Position numbers and translations under genes: made by a program | Notes under the pieces: model-generated | What the model saw: the letters and a program-made list of their open reading frames with translations, nothing else | Databases searched by the model: none | What the model was told of the DNA's origin: nothing | From: Stromatinia cepivora | Taxonomy: Eukaryota; Ascomycota; Leotiomycetes; Helotiales; Sclerotiniaceae | Length of the DNA: 64,000 nucleotides | Assembly (NCBI GenBank): GCA_014898415.1 | Contig: RCTD01000004.1 | Span: forward strand, 619,001-683,000 | Reading direction: 5' to 3' | In this document: positions 35,082 through 46,168 of the stretch, piece by piece | Layout of the letters: each line of letters opens with the position of its first letter | Numbering within the stretch: position 1 is the first letter of the stretch

Positions 35082-37157
35082 ATGCTTCTATATACGAGAA
35101 AGGCACCTCCAAAAGTTCCTAAGAAAAGGTCAAGAGCCGGTGAGTGTTGGTTTACTACTTTAGATAATTGCAGCTAACATTGGTTGTTATAAAAGGTTGT
35201 ATATATTGGTAAGTTGTTTTGTTTCTGCAGCTGATTATTGTACTGTGCTAATTGCGTCCATAGTAAGGAAAAGGTACGGAATATCAATAGTCAATCAATG
35301 CAAATCCTTAACAACAACCGCAGAAGAAGAAATGTAACGAAAAACGTCCACGATGCGATCGATGTACAGATCGAGGTCTGCAATGCGAATATGAAGCAGT
35401 AAAGCCACGAAAACGAAGAAGGGCGTCCTCTGCGGAATCTGCACTTTCGCACGAATCCGGCTCCCTAGGCTCTGATCGCGAAGCATGGCCGCGACAATAT
35501 TCACAAGGGCTTAGCATAATTACAGATAGAGATGTGGAAATTGTACAAAACAAATGGGAGGAAAAAACAGAATATCCATTATCTGCAATCTCGGAGCTAT
35601 CAAGTTTTAGTTGGGGAGGCTTTTGCGAGAATGACGACGAAGTGGAGGAGATAATACGTGAAGACTTATACGTCAATTCTTCTCCCGCCGGCACACTCGT
35701 TCGAACACAAAGTCAATACCCAGATTTAGCAATGATTACTCCTTCGCCGGTTGCTTCTCCTCTTCTCGGATTCAGTTCACCAGTATTTCTAGAATTTGCA
35801 GAGACAAGAAATCGCAGGGCTCTCATCGATCATTTCTGTAACACTCTATCACATCTCATTGTCTTCAAAGAAGATACAGGCAATCCATTCCGGCAACTTA
35901 TTCTACCGTTGTCTCACGCCAGTTCACCAGTAATGAATGCGATGTACGCATTGAGCAGTGCGCATATGGAATATAGGGGAGTGGAAAATGAGGAGAAATC
36001 TCTAGATTTTCACAACAATGCTTTACAAGGGCTGGCAAACCTCATTCAGCAAAACGATCTGGCAAATAGGGAAGAAATACTAGGCGCAATTATGTTACTT
36101 GTTTACTATGAAGTGGTAAGTGATATTACCTCTGGATTAATTTTTGTGGCGCAAACTGACCTTACTTTAGCTTGTACAACGCGGTAACTCCAGTATTGTA
36201 CATGGCCATCTGAAAGGAGCGATGACAATTATGAACTCTAGACATGAAGAGCCGACTCCGACGAGCCTATTTCTGGAGCGAGTACGTTCTCCTCTAATCA
36301 ATATGTGGACTCATTTCTAACTAGACTAGGCCTTTCGGTTTTACGATGTCATTACAGCTCTTTCTTTAGGTACACCTCCAAATAGTACGACGCAGCCTAC
36401 AACAAGCCCATTCTCTTTTCCAATTGCACCCGATGATGAGAACAAAGATTCACAATTAGATTCGGTTGACACACTCCTTGGACTATCAACAGAACTATGG
36501 CCAATCATTCATAGACTTTCCCATCTCCTCTCTTACAAATCTTCTCTCCAATCCGCAATTGAAGATGGTCTGTTAAGTAAGGCTAGTGTTTTACGCACTG
36601 AACTCGAAAGTACATCTAAGGCTATAGAAATGGCTCTTACGAACTGGAAGCCAAGCTTTATGGCCAAAGGACCATCCTCACCTAAGGAAAACGAAGCTGA
36701 AGAAGAAACTTCCTCAAAGTATGATATCACTCCCAAGGAGGCACGTATGCAAACTATCCTCAACAATGCTGAAGCATATCGTCACTCTGCATTCGTATAC
36801 CTCTATCGTACTATTCATTCTCACCCCAGATCCCATCCTCTAGTTCAAAAACATACAAATCTTTCCTTAATTGCCTGCGCAAATGTCGTTGGTTTAGCGG
36901 AGTTGTGCAATGATGGACCAATGTCTGCATTATTGTGGCCATTATTCGTAGCAGCATGTGAAGCGGAAACGGAAACTGATAGGGAACTGGCGACGAAAGC
37001 TTTTAAGAGGACGGAGAGGAGACAGGGAATGCGGAATATTATGCGCGCTTGGGAGGTGGTGCAAGAGGTTTGGAGGAGGGCTGATGACGGCGCATATGAG
37101 GATGGAGATTGGAGGGGAATTTGTGAGAGCAGAGGATGGAATATTGTTTTAGGGTAG
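35082..37157 (+). CDS. Zn(II)2Cys6 transcription factor with fungal-specific domain
   Basis: Six exons: 35082-35139, 35196-35208, 35264-35273, 35324-36115, 36171-36281 and 36330-37157; 1812 nt, 603 residues. The zinc cluster is C21-X2-C24-X6-C31-X6-C38-X2-C41-X6-C48, a perfect match to the family, and it only appears when a 13-nt and a 10-nt microexon are included: exon 2 carries C21 and the first two bases of C24, exon 3 the last base of C24 plus KEK. All splice sites are GT-AG with branch-like GCTAAC, GCTAAT and TTAAC motifs. A basic linker (KPRKRRR) follows, then an acidic stretch, then a helical regulatory region of the Fungal_trans_2 type ([59 protein letters not shown]). Nuclear, DNA-binding role inferred; target genes unknown. 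Confidence 0.9.
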
Positions 37158-39561
37158 GAGAGGGGTTTGTGCAGTCGAAGCCTCGCTGGTATCATGCATT
37201 AAGGGTTCGTCCCAGATTGTGTTTTTGCTATGATAGTAAAAAACTATAGTCATGATCACTCTATGTTCGCTTTCTGGTTTAGGAGTCTTTGGGGAAATCG
37301 GCGAGAATTTGTTCGAGGTGGCGCTTTGGCGGCTTTCAGTTGGCACACATAACCATGATCACCTACCTTGGCTATGACTGGCCTGGGAATCTTTGGAGCC
37401 AATTAGTTATGTTTGTTGTTAAAAATGCGGGGCGAGGACCAATATCAGCGTGACCTAGAAAAGTCGACGAATCGCAAATCTTCAATGAGGCAGCGCCTCG
37501 GGGTTTACCTGTTAAGGTCAAGAAGGGGTGTTATGTGGTTATGAATGATATTCAAAAGCAAGTTTGTTGGGTCTGGTTTGGGGAACATGCATGTTATGGA
37601 TGGGTGGGTGGGACTGGCATTAGCATTGGGAATGGGGTCGTATCTACAGTTGTACATTGTTGGTCATTATGTGGAGTATAAAAGGATTGAAAATCGAAAT
37701 TTGAAATTGGAGCTGAATTGCAGATCAGATTACAGATGAGATTTGTGCCGTTTGCTGTATGGAACGTGAGATTTGTGTTGTGTTTTGGATGGTTTGGGGA
37801 GATCGTGTTTGGGAGATTGATGATGGATGTATTTAGATAAGTAGATAAGGGTGAGATGCAGGGAGTTACGGAGGTATATAGTCATCGGTTTTGGGATGGG
37901 TAATAAGCTATTTTGTGAATGGAGCAATGAGTAGTATTCACGAGTATGGAATCGCTTCTAGGCGCTCTTTTTGGGGGGAGTGGGCTCTTTATCATTTATC
38001 ATCATGGATGGATTTTTACATAGTGTGTTGGAAATAGAATTCGAAGGAGGAAAATGAGAAAAGAGGAAAAAGGAAAAAGGGGTGGGGTCAGGTGAGGTGA
38101 GGGGGGTTCTGGTGTGTTAAGAGGAAAAGAACTTTGAGGATGATGTTGGGATTTGGGGGTTGTGGATTGCGGAATGCGGATTGCCTTTTTGTAGATTTTA
38201 TTTACTGAGAGGCGCAGGATGGGGTAGGGCGAGTGATGAAGGAAGCTGATGGCTGAGAGGAAGAGGGGAAGATGGGTAGGTAGGATTGTGGGAGAGACTG
38301 GTGGGAGATACTGGTGATAAAGTGGGATGGGACGAGAGGGTGTAAATTGATGAGATATGAGAGGCGAGGTGGGATGAAATAATAGCAGGCGGATATTGGA
38401 CAAAATCATGAGATTGAATGATAGTCATGAAGGAAAATTTAAGTTGCTAACGGTCAACCAGATCATTAAAATATGCATATCATTCCAGTTGAGAAATGGA
38501 AATTTGTCGAATTCTAAATCAGATATGCACTGCAACCTTCATATCCAGGACAGGACATCTGAGTCGAGTTTTTGGGACAGCAACTAGGACAAGGCTACGT
38601 CATGTCGAATACTGGGCAGGGGCTTGGTGATTGATGTACATGATTAATGGGGACTGCATTTTCGACAAGAATATCATCTATACTCTTGGTGAATACCAGC
38701 TGGAAACACCTCTCCCCCTCTCTCCTCCGAATTTCTTAACGAAATAGAGTCTCTTCCGCCCATTCAGCATTCACCGAAAAGCAGCCGTCAGAAAATCTCT
38801 CTAGCAAATTTACGCGCTTATCGCTGAACCTTTCGAGCACTGTGAGCATAGGAAGAGTATCTAAGTGCTTTTGGGAATGATTGCCGTAGTTAGATAAGAA
38901 GTGGTAAATAATGAAGAATAGTCTATAATATCACTATAGTAATTCATGGGGCTGCAATCTATGATGCTGATGCATTTTTGAGTTAGATGTGGCAAGCTTG
39001 AAGTTGATACTTTACAGAGTCTTATGATGAGGATTTTTTGAAGGAGTGCGCGAAGGTTCTAGGAAAGAAGCTCAAATTATGCGGGACTGATTGATGTGGA
39101 AAAATATATTATTTTACTAGGTAGTTTATTAATGGATGCCCGGTTGGCTGTTTAGGAATTCGTGATTGAGTTAATTAGAGGATTTGGGAAATCATCGGTC
39201 AAATGGTGTAAGTGAGTAAGTCCCAAATTAAAGGTATGAGTAATGAATGAAGTATGCAAATTCGGGAATCGATGAATTAAGTCTTTGGTTGTTCAGAGAA
39301 AAACTGTCAATTGATGATGAATAAATTAATGAGTAGAGATGAGAGGAATTGAATAGGTATGTTGATCAAGAGTTTATTTTATATCACAAATCCGCTAGCG
39401 AACCAAGATATAAAAGTTGCAATCAAAGACACTCGTTCATATACTAATAAATCTAGATGTTGAAGTTACTTCGGGGAATTCTCCCCAAGATTTTCTATAT
39501 ACAAAAGATCTTGTTGTTGTTGAATGTCCAAAGTCTAATCGAAAATATATAATCTAAAGAA
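37158..39561. other. Long intergenic stretch, G-rich on the plus strand
   Basis: No gene recognised. From about 37540 to 38400 the plus strand is strongly purine- and G-rich, which produces long pyrimidine-coded (Pro/Ser/His/Leu) shadow frames on the minus strand. From about 39100 the base composition falls toward the AT-rich retroelement island. Confidence 0.5.
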
Positions 39562-39566
39562 AGAAT

Positions 39567-39758
39567 TGTTACGAACCTCAACTACGAAACGAGGGTTAGC
39601 CGAAAGCGGGCCGAATTGTACATTAGTTTGAAGAGTTTTTATTTATATAGAAAGAGAATTCTTTAATATAATTAAAGGAAAAATAATGAAAAGTTTTGAT
39701 TCTAAACCGAAATTTATTATTATTCGAAATTAATTGATTCTTTGCTGTGATTTTTATA
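39567..39758. repeat. Left LTR of the outer element
   Basis: 192 bp; starts TGTTACGAACCTCAACTACG and contains AAAGCGGGCCGAATTGTA. Same length as its partner at 43376. Confidence 0.85.
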
Positions 39759-39834
39759 ATTCTTTTTATTCACCCTTGAAAATAACTCATCAGTTAATTT
39801 TGGAAATAACCTTATTTTTTTTGATTTAGAAAAG

Positions 39835-40035
39835 CCTTCGAAAACCCTTCGAAATTCACCTTCGAAATTTATCTTCAAAATACATACGAATTTGATTTCG
39901 AAATGAGCCTTCGAAAACCCTTCGGAATATTATCAAAAACCCTTCGAAATTCACCTTCGAAATTTACTTTCAAAACATATACAAATTTAATCTCAAAACG
40001 AACCTTCGAAAACCCTTCGGAATATTATCGAAAAT
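39835..40035. repeat. TTCGAAA-rich tandem repeats
   Basis: Repeated units built on CCTTCGAAAACCCTTCGAAA and CCTTCGGAATATTATC, about two to three copies of a roughly 90-100 bp unit, inside the outer element just after the left LTR. Confidence 0.65.
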
Positions 40036-40949
40036 CTACCAAAATTACTACAAAAAACCTTCGAATCAAGAAAATTAAGAAAACAAGAAAAAGGAATTGA
40101 AAAGATTTATTTGAAAGATATAAATATAATATACGAATCGAACCCTATTTTATTTTACGAAATTCGAAAGCGAATCCTTAAATTATACAAATCATTCAAA
40201 TAAAAAGACGAAAAAACGAAAGTATATAGAGAATCTTTGGGATCTCATCAAAAGATTAAAGAATTTTGAATATAAAAGTGTTAGAAAAGTTGAAAATATT
40301 GAAGTTGAAGATATTGAAATTGAAGATATTGGAATTAAAGATATTGAAGTTGAGATTATAATGAAACTTTTGGTGTTATTCTTGAGGAGTATAATGAGTG
40401 GATTCATATGCGATAATGATTAATGAAGAAGTTTTTGATATTATTTTTAAGGAGTATAATGAGTGGATTTATATGCAATAATAGCTGTATCTCTGTTTTC
40501 AAAATAGGATCCTGGTGGAATGTTTGAAGTTTTTTCTTTTTGATGGAATGTTAAGTCTTTTTCAAAAGAAGAGGTGAAATTAGTTTTTGTATGATTCTAA
40601 AGAATCATTAATGAAAATTAATTGTAAATAATCGGATCCATATTGGAAAATTAATATATTAATTGAAGACGAAATAGTATTTATATTGAAGATATTATTT
40701 GATATAAATTTGAATTGATATATTGATAGATATAATATATCTTACATTTTAAATTTCAAAAGAAAAAGTAAGTTGAAAATCCCTTTCCCTTTATTATTTA
40801 CTGAACCTATAGAATCATTGAAATCGACAAGGATATCGATCTAAAAAGGAAGGCATCAATATCCCTTACTCATTGCATCAAAAGTATATCGAATTCGAAT
40901 TGAAAGTGTACCCAACGAAAGCATACCGAATCCAAATCAAAAGCATACC

Positions 40950-41099
40950 TGTGACGAACCCAACGAGCGTTTAGAGATCAACCTTAGAATTAAAAGCTAC
41001 AGAGCTAAAGAGAGTGTGCTACGAAGCTATATATATAATCGACTCGAAGTTTAGTATTGTACTAGCTCAATCAGATGCGATCACGTGTATTTTGTGATA
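40950..41099. repeat. Left LTR of the inner element
   Basis: 150 bp, contains GATCACGTGTATTTTGTGATA at its end; final CA is mutated to TA. Confidence 0.85.
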
Positions 41100-42475
41100 C
41101 TACTTTTTCTTTCTGAAGAGTTCACCTCGAATTCATTTAAAATGAATGATTTAAGTATAAAATGATTATTAATCTTCTTTTGATAAAAATGCTTGATGTG
41201 TGGATTGCATTATAGTCAACGAATATGTATTCATTGTATTATATGCCTTTTTCAAACGATCTTCAAAATATCGGCCATTGATCATCTTTTCTAGGTTTTT
41301 ATCATTATCGCTTTCGGGCTTAGTAATCAGTGTAATAACCGAAACAGGCTTTTGTTGATCTTGGATTTCTTGATACAGATCTAGCGGATAGGTTTGTATC
41401 TAATAGAAGATACTTTTATATCGTATATATTTATTTTATTTGCATAAAAAAGTTCTTTCAGAAAAGGAAAACTCAGATGTTTGTACACAGGGTAAAATCA
41501 AAATACGATCGGGTTTGTCCGATTAAATATCAAAAGGGCTAAGAGTATTAATAATATTAAGGTTGTTAATGTCCATTGAATTGTAGTTCCGAGAGTGGGA
41601 TGGATTCTGTAATATATATAGAGCTTTAGATTCATTAGAATAAGATGATACAGGGAATCTATTTACTGTGCAAGCAGTTAATTATTGTATGATCTAAATA
41701 AAATCGGGATAAGAGCGGGGAAAAGAAAATTATTGAGAAAAACGATTTCTAAGAGTAATATTGAATTTATTGTGAAAGATTGAGATCTTATTCGAATTGG
41801 ACCAATTCTGATTTTTGGTTTTGTAAAGAATCTTTTCGAATTTTGTAATATAGATATATAAAGAATCGGTTTCTTGTTTGAGAATGAATAGTTTATTTTC
41901 GGTTTTTTGAATTTTATTCAGATTATTGTAAATATATATAAATTGATTTAGGATCGTTATATAATTTAAAGGAATGTTTTGATCAAAAAAAGAAAGCTGA
42001 AGTAGTATTATAATTTGTATATAAGATTCAAAATTGAAATAAATATAATAAAATTGAATTGTAGAATCGTCGATTGTAGTGTTGTCTATTTGTAGTTTTG
42101 TTCGAATCGAGGAAAGTTAGATATCGAACTTTTGAGAATTATTATTGAACTTTTTAGGATCAAAAAGAAAAGGTTTCGAATAAAAAGGAATATAAGTAGC
42201 AGGAGTATATTCGAAAATTAGGGAGTGTAGGAATGAGATTTCATTCCGTTAACGAATCACTTCGCTACAAAGTTCTGTAATCGCAAGGTTTATCGAATTG
42301 TAATTTATAGTTTAAAAATTAAAGGTAAGAAAAAAGACAATACTTTTGAATAATATCAAAAAGATTTATGTATAAGTAAAAAAGCAGAAGTGATATATTT
42401 AAACAGGAGTAAACGGAGTATGTATGAGTATATACAAATGTTATTCTATTTCTTATCTGGAAGAGTTTTTAATAA

Positions 42476-42625
42476 TGTAACGAATCCAACGAGTGTTTAG
42501 AGATCAATCTTAGAATTAAAAGTTACAGAGTTAAAGAGAGTATACTACGAAGCTATATATATGATCGGCTCGAAGCTTAGTACCGTACTAGCCCGATCGG
42601 ACGCGATCACGTGTATCTCGTGACA
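42476..42625. repeat. Right LTR of the inner element
   Basis: 150 bp, ends CACGTGTATCTCGTGACA, so the canonical TG...CA is kept on this copy. Confidence 0.85.
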
Positions 42626-42970
42626 ATACCTACCGAATCCGAATCGAAAGTATACCTACCGAATTCGAATCGAAAGTATGCTTATCGAAATTGTACCGAA
42701 ATTATATCGAAGTCGAACTGAAAGTGGATCGAAAATGAATATATATACAGGGGTTTTTAAATGATATTGAAGAGTTTTCAAAGAAGTGAAAATGCTGAAC
42801 TTTATAAAATGAAGATATAGGCATTATAATTTCATTATTGAAGGAATTATTATGGATTTAGCTGTTGTATAGAATTCTTTATTGAAGTTTCAGTTCGGTT
42901 GATTATTGTAGAGTTATGAATAAAGGAGTTGGAAAAATTGGGAAAATTGAAAGAGTTTCGATGGATCTAT

Positions 42971-43247
42971 GATGGTTTTACGAAAAGGTGTATAATACAA
43001 TATTGATGGTTCTATGAAAAGATATATAATATAATATCAATGGTTTTACGAAAAAGGCATACAATACAATATCGATGATTCTACGAAAAGACATACAATA
43101 CAATATCAATAGTTTTACGAAAAGGCATATAATATAATATCGATGATTCTACGAAAAGACATACAATACAATATCAATAGTTTTACGAAAAGGTATACAA
43201 TACAATATCGATGGTTCTACGAAAAGGTATACAATACAATATCGATG
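42971..43247. repeat. 34-bp tandem repeat, about eight copies
   Basis: Unit resembles GATGGTTYTACGAAAAGG followed by YATAYAATACAATATC. Copies differ mainly by C/T and G/A. Lies just inside the right LTR of the outer element. Confidence 0.85.
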
Positions 43248-43375
43248 GATCTCCAATGGTTTTACGAAAGGTATACGATATAACCTTGAATGATATTAGT
43301 TTCGATTGGATATTTCAATTTAAATGGTTTCATTTCAAAAGTTTTCGAGGATGAAAGTTTTGGAAAGGAGGGCTT

Positions 43376-43567
43376 TGTTATGAATCTCAATTACGAAACG
43401 AGGGTTAGTTGAAAGCGGGCCGAATTGTATATTAGTTTGAAGAGTTTTCATTTATATAGAGGGGGAATTCTTCAATATGATTAGAGGAAAAGTAATGAAA
43501 AGTTTTGATTCTAAATTGAAATCTATTGTTATTCGAAATTTACCGATTCTTTGCTGTGATTCTCATA
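43376..43567. repeat. Right LTR of the outer element
   Basis: 192 bp; starts TGTTATGAATCTCAATTACG; partner of 39567-39758. Confidence 0.85.
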
Positions 43568-43572
43568 AGAAT

Positions 43573-44313
43573 ATAATAGTTATTTATTATTTTAATAATC
43601 TTCGGGTAATCAAGATATATTATATCAACTTATAAAATTCAATACTTCGAATTATATAAATCTATGTAAAAAAATAAGATATAATCAAATGATAATTATA
43701 GTATTTGATTATAAAGTATTTAATAGAATTTGAAAGAAAAAATAACTTATCTAATTAGATAGAATATTATATCTTAATATCTAAATAAATTTAAACAATA
43801 AATATATATCATCGAAAAAAGTATAAAATATAATATTTGAATATTCAATTCGAAATAAACATTAAAAAGATATCGTCTAAAAAAGAATAAAATATTAGAA
43901 ATAAATATTCGGAAGGAATTTGAAAAAAGTAGAATTTCATCTGAGGAGTTGGAGATATATACTTTGAAAGTTTGGATTGTGATTAGGGATTTAGATTACA
44001 GTAGGAAATTGAGAAGTCGAGGTTCACCGGGAGTCATATAATCAATCTTACAAAGATAATTTTTAGTAAAAGCTCACCGGGCCGGGAGATATATTTGATA
44101 TAATTTTTTGTAAGACAATAGCGAAGACCTCACCGGGAGCTACTCCATAGTATTCATAAGATCATTCAGAAAAGAAAATCATTATCATAATATTTATAAA
44201 GGGTATCTATCCTATCCAAAATCGGCATTCCCAGTCAATCGCAGCGCATCAATTTAAGTAAATCAACCAAATACACCCATCCCATTACAGCTTGAAAGAT
44301 ATAAACCCCTCAG
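43573..44313. other. AT-rich shoulder of the retroelement island
   Basis: No gene. Three TCACCGGG motifs stand out from the AT-rich background at 44024, 44074 and 44130. Confidence 0.5.
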
Positions 44314-46168
44314 CTAAAACAACTTAATCCTCAACTCCCCACTCCAATGTCTAACTTCAATCCTCCTCCACTCCCTCAATTCCTCCACAATATCAACCGT
44401 AGGCACCACCCCAATCTCCTCCTGTTGTCTCCTAGTCGGCGCCCGAATACTCTCCTGATTTAGAAACGAGAAATCCCTCGCCAATTCCTCGTAGTAACTA
44501 TCCGCATCCCCTTGACCCGTAACAGACCCAGCTTCTGAAGGTCGAACAATATGTTCCTCTGGTAAGAACTCCAATGTAAGTTTCCTGAGTCCAGGATATA
44601 AAACAGGAGCGCGACGACTCTTGACGTTCTCGCGCGCATCGTGAATCGTAACTTCTTGTGCAGCAAGCCTCACAATAAAGTACTTCAAAGCAAGGAAGAG
44701 CTCCATGCTTGATTTGCGAGGGATGGATGTGAGAGTTAGGAAGCGAAGTCTTGTGTTATCGTGAGGATCGAAAGGAGGGCCTTGGTTTTCTAGTTCTGTT
44801 TTGCATGTTTTCTCGATCTTGATATTCGAGATTGCTTCTTTGCCGTCGTATCTGTTGTTTTGGCTTACGACTGAGGGATGGCGTGTCACGATAGAGTGAT
44901 GAATGCGCAGGACTTCTAGACGGGGTTGCCATTTTCGAGAGAGGAAAGGTATAGTGTGTTCCTGTGCGTAGACGTCGACACCGGCGCTAGCTCCTACTGC
45001 TAGACTTGTGCGGTTAGAGCCGGCGTCTAAGACTTGAAGACAATTGGTGCGACCGAGGAGATTCTGCGGTCCTAGGGCTGTGAACTTGTTGTTGGAGATA
45101 TAGAGGTGGGTGAGGCCTGTAACCATCAGGAGATTATCTTCGACGTTGTTCTTTCGCTCAAGGATATTCAGTGCGAGCCCTCCTGGAGTTGACCACTCAA
45201 CTAGTTTGATAGTATCGGGGCGGAGTGTAGTCATGGTGGTGGGAATGGGGTCAGCACCTTCGTTGACCTCACGATAAACTGGAGGATGTTCGAATAGACC
45301 CTCATCGGTTGCGCGAAGCGGACCATATTCGATATCTGGGAATCGCTCCAGGAAGCAGCCTCGTAATAGAGGGATAATGAGATTGTCGGTCAAGAGATTG
45401 TCACGGAGATCTAAAGACCAAATCTGTCGTCTAGAGTTGGTAACTATGGGAGGTAACATGGTATCCGTGAGTCTCAAGCCTCGTAATTTCAAGATCCTGA
45501 TGTTTGGAAGGTTCTCGATGGTAAACAAAGCTCTCCAATTTGGACTGCGGACAGTTTCGGATGCGTCAAGATAGATCAGATACTTGGTTATGTTTTGGCC
45601 AAGAATGAGGGAATAGTTGAAGGTAGTACAACCAGCCGCGCTCAAGAACTCTGGTTGCGGTACCCCACCGTATTTACTTGGCAGGTCAGCGCCAGGTAAT
45701 ATGCCGTAATCCTCGGAGCACGTAGGTGCGAGAAGGATACAATTGAGGTTGGGAAAGTTCTTGAAGAATTTGAAAAACCACTCCGGCTTCAGGTAGGTTC
45801 CAAATATTACGCAATCGTTAGTGTGAGCTCTATCGCGCCTGATCTCGTGTAGTGCACGCATGTCGAGGATTCGAACTCTCTTGAGGATCTCAGGATCATG
45901 ACAATTGGAGGCAAAGAAGAACCTCGAAACAAGTCCTAGGTCCAGTCAATGAACGTCTCAAAGGAACTAACAAGATTAGACCCCTACCACATGGCTTAAT
46001 CCTGTTAGACAAGTCTCTGAAAGGGTTGGACCAAAGATAATCCCCAAAAATCTCATTGAAATGAGAATAGACAAGACATCCAGAGTAAAGATCGGGAGTG
46101 TCAAGGTACGGAGCGACGAGCATTGCAACATCTTTGTTGAGCTCATGGTATGCGGGTAGAGGGTCCAT
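44314..46168 (-). CDS. F-box-like leucine-rich-repeat protein
   Basis: Two exons, 46168-45988 and 45935-44314, over a 52-nt intron (GTAGGG...GACCTAG), 600 residues. Residues 1-55 look like an F-box: LPAYHELNKDVAMLVAPYLDTPDLYSGCLVYSHFNEIF, ending DYLWSNP. The body has LRR-like strands spaced about 25 residues: NIRILKLRGLRLTD, QIWSLDLRDNLLTD, GLTHLYISNNKF, LQVLDAGSNRT, RLEVLRIHHS, RLRFLTLTS, GLRKLTLEF. F-box proteins link substrates to SCF ubiquitin ligases through Skp1; the LRRs would bind the substrate. The start at 46168 is the first true ATG of the frame. It sits next to the AT-rich island, and such proteins are variable in fungi, but no defect is seen. Substrate unknown. Confidence 0.82.

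Larger units (their letters stand above)
40950..42625. mobile_element. Inner LTR element nested in the outer one, 1.68 kb
   Basis: Two direct repeats of exactly 150 bp (40950-41099 and 42476-42625) begin TGTRACGAAYCCAACGAG and end in TGACA (right) or TGATA (left). A 5-bp duplication ATACC flanks it (40945-40949 and 42626-42630). The flanking outer sequence is a run of CGAATCCGAATCGAAAG-type repeats that continues on both sides. The 1376-bp interior has no coding frame. Size and short LTRs resemble TRIM-type non-autonomous retrotransposons. Confidence 0.85.
39567..43567. mobile_element. Outer non-autonomous LTR element, 4.0 kb (2.3 kb without its insert)
   Basis: Two direct repeats of exactly 192 bp at 39567-39758 and 43376-43567 begin TGTTAYGAAYCTCAA and end TGATTYTYATA. 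The flanks are a 5-bp direct repeat AGAAT (39562-39566 and 43568-43572). Differences between the two LTRs are largely C/T and G/A, as RIP leaves. No gag or pol frame exists, even broken, so this was probably non-autonomous (LARD-like) or stripped. The interior holds TTCGAAA-rich repeats at the left, a 34-bp tandem array at the right, and the inner element. Confidence 0.85.

Noticed and set aside
38002..38428. Pro/Ser/Leu/His-rich minus frames
   Set aside because: Arise from the purine-rich plus strand; no ATG context, splice signals or family similarity.
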